A stretch of DNA of 12,434 bases, from NCBI GenBank assembly GCA_021154065.1, contig JAJKJG010000105.1, forward strand, positions 1 through 12,434, given 5' to 3'. The stretch's first letter is position 1; each line of letters starts with the position of its first letter. The translations under genes and the position numbers were made by a program. This document shows positions 8,272 through 12,434 of this stretch, one piece after another. The stretch comes from Methylobacterium sp. (GTDB lineage Bacteria > Pseudomonadota > Alphaproteobacteria > Rhizobiales > Beijerinckiaceae). A model generated the notes under the pieces. That model saw only the letters and a program-made list of their open reading frames with translations, was not told the DNA's origin and searched no databases.

Positions 8272-8904
8272 CTAGTGCGCGTTCTTCTTGCGCCATTCGT
8301 CGAGGAACGAGAGGCAGGTCGCGAGGTCAACGACGTCGACGTAGCGCCGGCCGAGGTCGCGCAGGTTGTCGCGGTGAGGCTGCTCCTCGATGTCGCCGAC
8401 GCAATCCTCGGGGACGATGGTCCGGAAACGATAGCTGAAGCTGTCGATCGCGGTTGCCCGTATGCAGCCGGACGTGTTGCAGCCGGTGACGATGACGGTG
8501 TCGACCCGCTCCTTGACGAAGTAGGCGCTGACCCCGGTCTCGAAGAAGATCGAGGGCGCCTTCTTGCAGACGGTGAGATCGTAGCTCGGGTCATGGATCC
8601 GGGGATCGAGCGCGGAGCTCGGATGATCCTCGCGGAAGGTGTCGCGGACCGCGGTGATCTTCCAGTACGGCATCTCGCGCTCGTTCATGTAGGCCGTGTA
8701 GCAGCTCGCCACGGGCACGTCGTAGCGCCGCGCCACCGCGAGGAGCTTCGCGGTGTTTTCGACCGCCCGCATGACCAGCGGAGCGCCGCCGAGCGGATAG
8801 CGAGGGTCGGTGAAGGCGGTCTGAAAATCGACCACGACAATGCCGGGCTTTTCGCCGAAGCCGACCGGGATCTCGCCGTAGCTGCGGTTCTGATAATCGT
8901 CCAT
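8272..8904 (-). CDS. Isochorismatase-fold cysteine amidohydrolase (N-carbamoylsarcosine amidase-like)
   Basis: This is a cytosolic cysteine hydrolase of about 210 residues. It likely cleaves a C-N amide or carbamoyl bond, as N-carbamoylsarcosine amidase and maleamate amidohydrolase do. The catalytic triad is visible: Asp26 in IVVVDFQ, Lys114 or Lys115 in VCKKAPSIFF, and Cys147 in VTGCNTSGCIRAT, whose TSGC(V/I)R form is typical of the carbamoylsarcosine-amidase branch. I chose ATG 8904 because CGGAGAG precedes it (GGAG nine bases upstream) and the product starts MDDYQNRSYG, like its relatives. ATG 8928 adds eight residues and has only a poor Shine-Dalgarno, but cannot be excluded. It lies 87 bp after the peptide-transporter ATPase gene and 43 bp before the PLP-enzyme gene, which suggests that it performs the first intracellular step on an imported compound. 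True isochorismatase function is not suggested by the context. Confidence 0.88.
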   Translation of the reverse strand: MDDYQNRSYGEIPVGFGEKPGIVVVDFQTAFTDPRYPLGGAPLVMRAVENTAKLLAVARRYDVPVASCYTAYMNEREMPYWKITAVRDTFREDHPSSALDPRIHDPSYDLTVCKKAPSIFFETGVSAYFVKERVDTVIVTGCNTSGCIRATAIDSFSYRFRTIVPEDCVGDIEEQPHRDNLRDLGRRYVDVVDLATCLSFLDEWRKKNAH

Positions 8905-8948
8905 GTCGGCTCTCTCCGTGCCTTCCATCCTAGCTCTCGATCGGTGGA

Positions 8949-8978
8949 ATCATAGGCTGTCGCCGGCAGGAGCTGCCA
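8949..8978 (-). promoter_or_regulatory. Possible internal promoter before the catabolic genes
   Basis: In the 87-bp gap between dppF and the amidohydrolase gene, the minus strand has TATGAT at 8954-8949, which matches the -10 consensus at five of six positions. The -35 region 17-18 bases upstream (GGCAGC or TGGCAG) is poor. A small hairpin GGCAG-GAG-CTGCC (8965-8977) overlaps that -35. The three enzyme genes could be expressed partly on their own, but this is weak evidence. Confidence 0.25.
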
Positions 8979-8991
8979 GGCATTCACCGGA

Positions 8992-10088
8992 TCAGTGCGG
9001 CGGCGTCGCGGGCCGGCTTGCGCCGAGCGGGTTGTCCTGCGGCGCAAGGTCGTGAAGGTGGCAGGCCGCGAGGTGTCCGGTCTCCACCGGCCTGAGCGGC
9101 GGCTCCTCGACGCGGCAGCGCTCGAACGCGTAGGGGCAGCGGGTGTGGAAGCGGCAGCCCTTCGGCGGGTTGATCGGGCTCGGCACGTCGCCTTTCAGGA
9201 TGATGCGCTGGCGGCCGGCGCCGGGCTCGGGCACCGGCACGGCCGAGAGCAGCGCCTCGGTATAGGGGTGCTTCGGAGCCGAGAAGATCGCGCGCTTCCC
9301 CGCGACCTCGACGATCTTGCCGAGATACATCACCGCGACTCGGTGGGTCATGTGCTCGACGATGGCGAGGTCGTGGCTGATGAAGAGAAGCGCCAGGCCG
9401 AGCTCCTTCTGCAGGTCCTGCAGGAGGTTGACGATCTGCGCCTTGACCGAGACGTCGAGCGCCGAGACCGCCTCGTCGCAGACGATGAGGTCGGGCTCGG
9501 CCGCGAGCGCCCGGGCGATGCCGATGCGCTGGCGCTGCCCGCCCGAGAATTCGTGGGGCCAGCGGTTCACCGCGTCGCGCGGCAGCCGCACCGTATCCAT
9601 GAGGCGTCCGACCTTGTCCTCGAGGTCGACGGCGGATCGGGCGAGGCCGAAATTGCGGATCGGCTCGGCCAGGATGTCGCGCACGCGCATGCGCGGATTG
9701 AGGCTCGAGAACGGGTCCTGGAACACGACCTGCACGCGCCGCCGCAGCGGCCGCAGGGCATCGGCCGAGAGGTCGTCGATGCGCCGTCCGTCGAGCACCA
9801 CCTGGCCGGCGGTGATGTCGAAAAGCCGCAGGATCGCGCGCCCGACCGTGGATTTGCCGCAGCCCGATTCGCCGACAAGCGCCAGCGTCTCGCCTTTCTC
9901 GACGTGGAACGAGACGCCGTCGCGGGGTGGGGGTCGACGGGTCAGGTCGGATCGGCGCCGTTGCGCCGCGCCGCCAGGACAGGCCTCCCGCCGGCGCTCT
10001 ACGCCTGCAACCCCCACCCGGCTCGGCCTTCGGCCGAGTCCGCCCTCCCCGCAAGGGGGAGGGAAAAGGAAGGGACAGTGCCTCGCGT

Positions 10089-10092
<4 letters not shown>
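8992..10092 (-). CDS. dppF: Peptide ABC transporter ATPase DppF-like, N-terminus replaced by a repeat
   Basis: This is the second cytoplasmic ATPase of a dipeptide/oligopeptide-type importer, 366 residues. From residue 58 ([18 protein letters not shown]) onward it is a normal DppF: Walker [10 protein letters not shown] (74-82), Q-loop Gln125, signature FSGGQRQR (182-189), Walker B LIVCDE (202-207), H-loop His240, and the C-terminal OppD/F domain with SPINPPKGC and the four-Cys pattern CRFHTRC...C...C. Residues 1-57 are not DppF-like. They are Arg/Gly/Pro-rich and almost entirely encoded by the palindromic repeat at 9924-10067. The normal first beta strand and the aromatic A-loop residue that stacks on adenine are absent, and I find no remnant in the other frames. 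The frame is intact, and its ATG overlaps the dppD stop as ATGA (10089-10092). It may be a functional altered protein, a decaying gene or an assembly artefact. The dpp name is by family and gene order, and the ligand could also be an oligopeptide or opine. Confidence 0.8.
9924..10067. repeat. Palindromic intergenic-type repeat element inside the dppF frame
   Basis: This non-coding-looking stretch of about 145 bp has dense secondary structure. GGGTGGGGGT (9925-9934) is the exact inverse complement of ACCCCCACCC (10010-10019). GTCGAC (9933-9938) is a palindrome. CTCGGCC (10022-10028) pairs with GGCCGAG (10032-10038) around a TTC loop. CCCTCCCC (10043-10050) pairs with GGGGAGGG (10056-10063). 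This layout, with a CTCGGCC/GGCCGAG stem flanked by C-rich CCCCCACCC and CCCTCCCC blocks, resembles repeats I recall from intergenic regions of Hyphomicrobiales genomes. I could not search for other copies, and there is only this one in the window. The exact ends are uncertain by some ten bases. Confidence 0.75.
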
Positions 10093-11078
<986 letters not shown>

Positions 11079-11082
11079 CGCT

Positions 11083-12003
11083 CTAGATCTCCTTCGCCAT
11101 GCGCGGATCGAGAGCGTCGCGCAGCCCGTCGCCGAGGAGATTCACGGCGAGCACGGTCACGGAGAGGAAGATCGCCGGGATGAAGACGATGTAGGGCTTC
11201 ACCTGCCAGAGGGCGCGCCCTTCGGCCATGATGTTGCCCCAGGACGGAATGGTCGGCGGCACACCGGCGCCGATGAAGGAGAGGATCGCCTCGATGATCA
11301 TCGCGCTCGCGCAGATGTAGGTCGCCTGCACCGTCAGCGGCGCCAGCGTATTGGGCAGGATGTGGCGCAGCATGATCATCGGCGTGCGCGTGCCGGCGGC
11401 GACCGCGGCATCGACATAGGGCTGCTCGCGCAACGACAGGACGACGCCGCGAACGAGCCGCGCGACGCGCGGCACCTCGGCGATGGTGATCGCGACGATG
11501 ACGTTGCCGACGCTGCCGCGGGTCAGGGCCATGAGCGCCACGGCGAGGAGGATCGGCGGGATCGACATCAACCCGTCCATCACCCGCATGACGACGGCGT
11601 CGGCCCAGCGCAGGAAGCCCGAGAAGATGCCGATGACGAGCCCGGCGAGCGATGCGAGCACCGCGACCGAGAAGCCGACGATCAGCGAGACGCGGGCGCC
11701 GTAGAGGACGCGCGAGTAGATGTCGCGGCCGAGCATGTCGGTGCCGAACCAGTACGCGGCCGACGGCTCGCGCGTGCGCCGATGCGTCGCCAGCGTCGTC
11801 GGATCGACGGTCCACAGATACGGCGCCAGCAACGCCATCAGCAGCATGAGCGCGACGAGCGCGCCGCCGACGGCGATCGCCGGGTGCCGGCGCACGAAGC
11901 CCCAGACCGGGCCGTGCGCCTTCGGAGCCGGAAGGATGTCGGGCAGTTCGGGCGCCGCCGCAATGCCCTCCGGCGCCGGCGTGGCGAGGACCGGCGCGTT
12001 CAA
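11083..12003 (-). CDS. dppC: Peptide ABC transporter permease, DppC type
   Basis: This inner-membrane permease has 306 residues and forms the channel together with DppB. A cytoplasmic, Ala/Pro-rich N-terminus of about 35 residues precedes the OppC-type first helix (about 42-62). Next come the periplasmic [26 protein letters not shown] region, typical of DppC/OppC (read as [16 protein letters not shown] and [10 protein letters not shown]), then four to five further helices. The coupling loop begins at Glu193 ([12 protein letters not shown]) and ends with [11 protein letters not shown]. The C-terminus [13 protein letters not shown] is the usual family ending. No ATG fits. The start is TTG at 12003, with GAGG eight bases upstream. 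This TTG overlaps the dppB stop as TTGA, so the two are translationally coupled. The ligand is unknown. Confidence 0.92.
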   Translation of the reverse strand: MNAPVLATPAPEGIAAAPELPDILPAPKAHGPVWGFVRRHPAIAVGGALVALMLLMALLAPYLWTVDPTTLATHRRTREPSAAYWFGTDMLGRDIYSRVLYGARVSLIVGFSVAVLASLAGLVIGIFSGFLRWADAVVMRVMDGLMSIPPILLAVALMALTRGSVGNVIVAITIAEVPRVARLVRGVVLSLREQPYVDAAVAAGTRTPMIMLRHILPNTLAPLTVQATYICASAMIIEAILSFIGAGVPPTIPSWGNIMAEGRALWQVKPYIVFIPAIFLSVTVLAVNLLGDGLRDALDPRMAKEI

Positions 12004-12434
12004 TAGCGGATCCTCGGATCGATCAGCGTGTAGACGAGATCGACGGCGAGATTGACGAGCACGTAGACGAAGCTGAAGAGCAGCACCACGCCCTGGATGA
12101 CGGGGTAATCGCGGCGCAGGATGGCGTCGATCGTCAGCCGCCCGAGGCCGGGGATGACGAACACGCTCTCCGTCACCACCGCTCCGCCGATGACGAGCGC
12201 GATGCCGATGCCGATGACGGTCACGATCGGCACGGCGGCGTTCTTCAGCGCGTGCAGGAACAGGATCGCCGGCTGGCCGAGGCCTTTCGCCCGCGCGGTC
12301 TTGATGTAGTCCTGGCTCAGCACCTCGAGCATCGTCGCGCGGGTGATCCGCGCGATCAGCGCGATGAAGACGCAGCCGAGCGCGATCGAGGGCAGGATCA
12401 GGTTCTCGAGCCAGGGCCACAGCCCCTCGGCGAG
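12000..12434 (-). CDS. dppB: Peptide ABC transporter permease, DppB type (5' end outside window)
   Basis: These are the C-terminal 144 residues of the partner permease of DppC. The start lies beyond the right edge. Visible are a membrane segment ([18 protein letters not shown]), the coupling loop beginning at [17 protein letters not shown] and leading to [17 protein letters not shown], a further helix, the periplasmic [18 protein letters not shown] segment characteristic of DppB, and the last helix ending in [13 protein letters not shown], the standard DppB ending. The frame is open from the window edge to the TGA at 12002-12000. An internal ATG at 12332 is not the true start, because the conserved sequence continues upstream. 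It is the first visible gene of an operon that runs through the enzymes to 6271. Confidence 0.93.
   Translation of the reverse strand, partial: LAEGLWPWLENLILPSIALGCVFIALIARITRATMLEVLSQDYIKTARAKGLGQPAILFLHALKNAAVPIVTVIGIGIALVIGGAVVTESVFVIPGLGRLTIDAILRRDYPVIQGVVLLFSFVYVLVNLAVDLVYTLIDPRIRY

Noticed and set aside
8229..8594. N-terminal extension of the PLP-enzyme frame to 8594
   Set aside because: Ser/Thr/Arg-rich shadow of the amidohydrolase gene. A good Shine-Dalgarno and family homology begin at ATG 8228.
8965..8977. Intrinsic terminator after dppF (GGCAG-GAG-CTGCC)
   Set aside because: The stem is only five base pairs and has no following T-run on the minus strand.
8965..8990. Sigma-54-like promoter (TGGCAG...GCC) before the amidohydrolase gene
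   Set aside because: The GG and GC elements are eight bases apart instead of ten, so it does not fit the -24/-12 pattern.
9924..10067. CRISPR array or insertion sequence at the C/G-rich palindromes
   Set aside because: There is no regularly spaced direct repeat and no transposase frame. The structure is a single palindromic element.
12004..12420. N-terminal extension of the DppC frame to 12420
   Set aside because: It is the shadow of dppB, whose C-terminus is unmistakable in another frame. TTG 12003 has its own ribosome-binding site.

Overview
The window is very GC-rich, compact and operon-dense. Its codon use, its transporter families and a short palindromic intergenic repeat point to an alphaproteobacterium, most likely a Hyphomicrobiales (Rhizobiales) soil- or plant-type heterotroph. 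No rRNA, tRNA, CRISPR array, phage gene or insertion sequence was seen. Nearly all of the sequence codes for solute uptake and a small catabolic gene set.

Left part (1-1989, minus strand): a secreted solute-binding protein followed by an ABC ATPase of the PotA/FbpC type, which runs off the left edge. The permeases of this system are presumably outside the window. Middle part (2256-6232, plus strand): a complete second ABC importer of the same broad type, with a Tat-exported binding protein, a fused double permease and an ATPase. The two systems diverge from a 266-bp intergenic region (1990-2255). Both binding proteins are FbpA/AfuA-like in fold, but neither shows the adjacent tyrosine pair used for ferric iron, so an organic ligand is at least as likely as Fe3+.

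Right part (12434 down to 6271, minus strand): the end of a dppB-type permease gene, then dppC, dppD and dppF (a dipeptide/oligopeptide/opine-type importer). These are followed by an isochorismatase-fold amidohydrolase, a SelA/DgaE-like PLP enzyme and an RraA/HMG-aldolase-like protein. All lie on one strand with short gaps or overlaps. Together they read as an import-and-degrade unit: import of a small amide or peptide-like compound, hydrolysis of an amide or carbamoyl bond, PLP-dependent elimination, then retro-aldol cleavage or decarboxylation to a central keto acid. The substrate cannot be read from the sequence. This right-hand operon converges on the middle operon, with only 38 bp between their stop codons.

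The most unusual feature is at the dppD/dppF junction. A palindromic repeat of about 145 bp (9924-10067) lies inside the dppF reading frame. It appears to have replaced the normal first ~40 residues (first beta strand and adenine-stacking A-loop) with repeat-encoded sequence, while the frame stays open and the ATGA overlap with dppD is kept.
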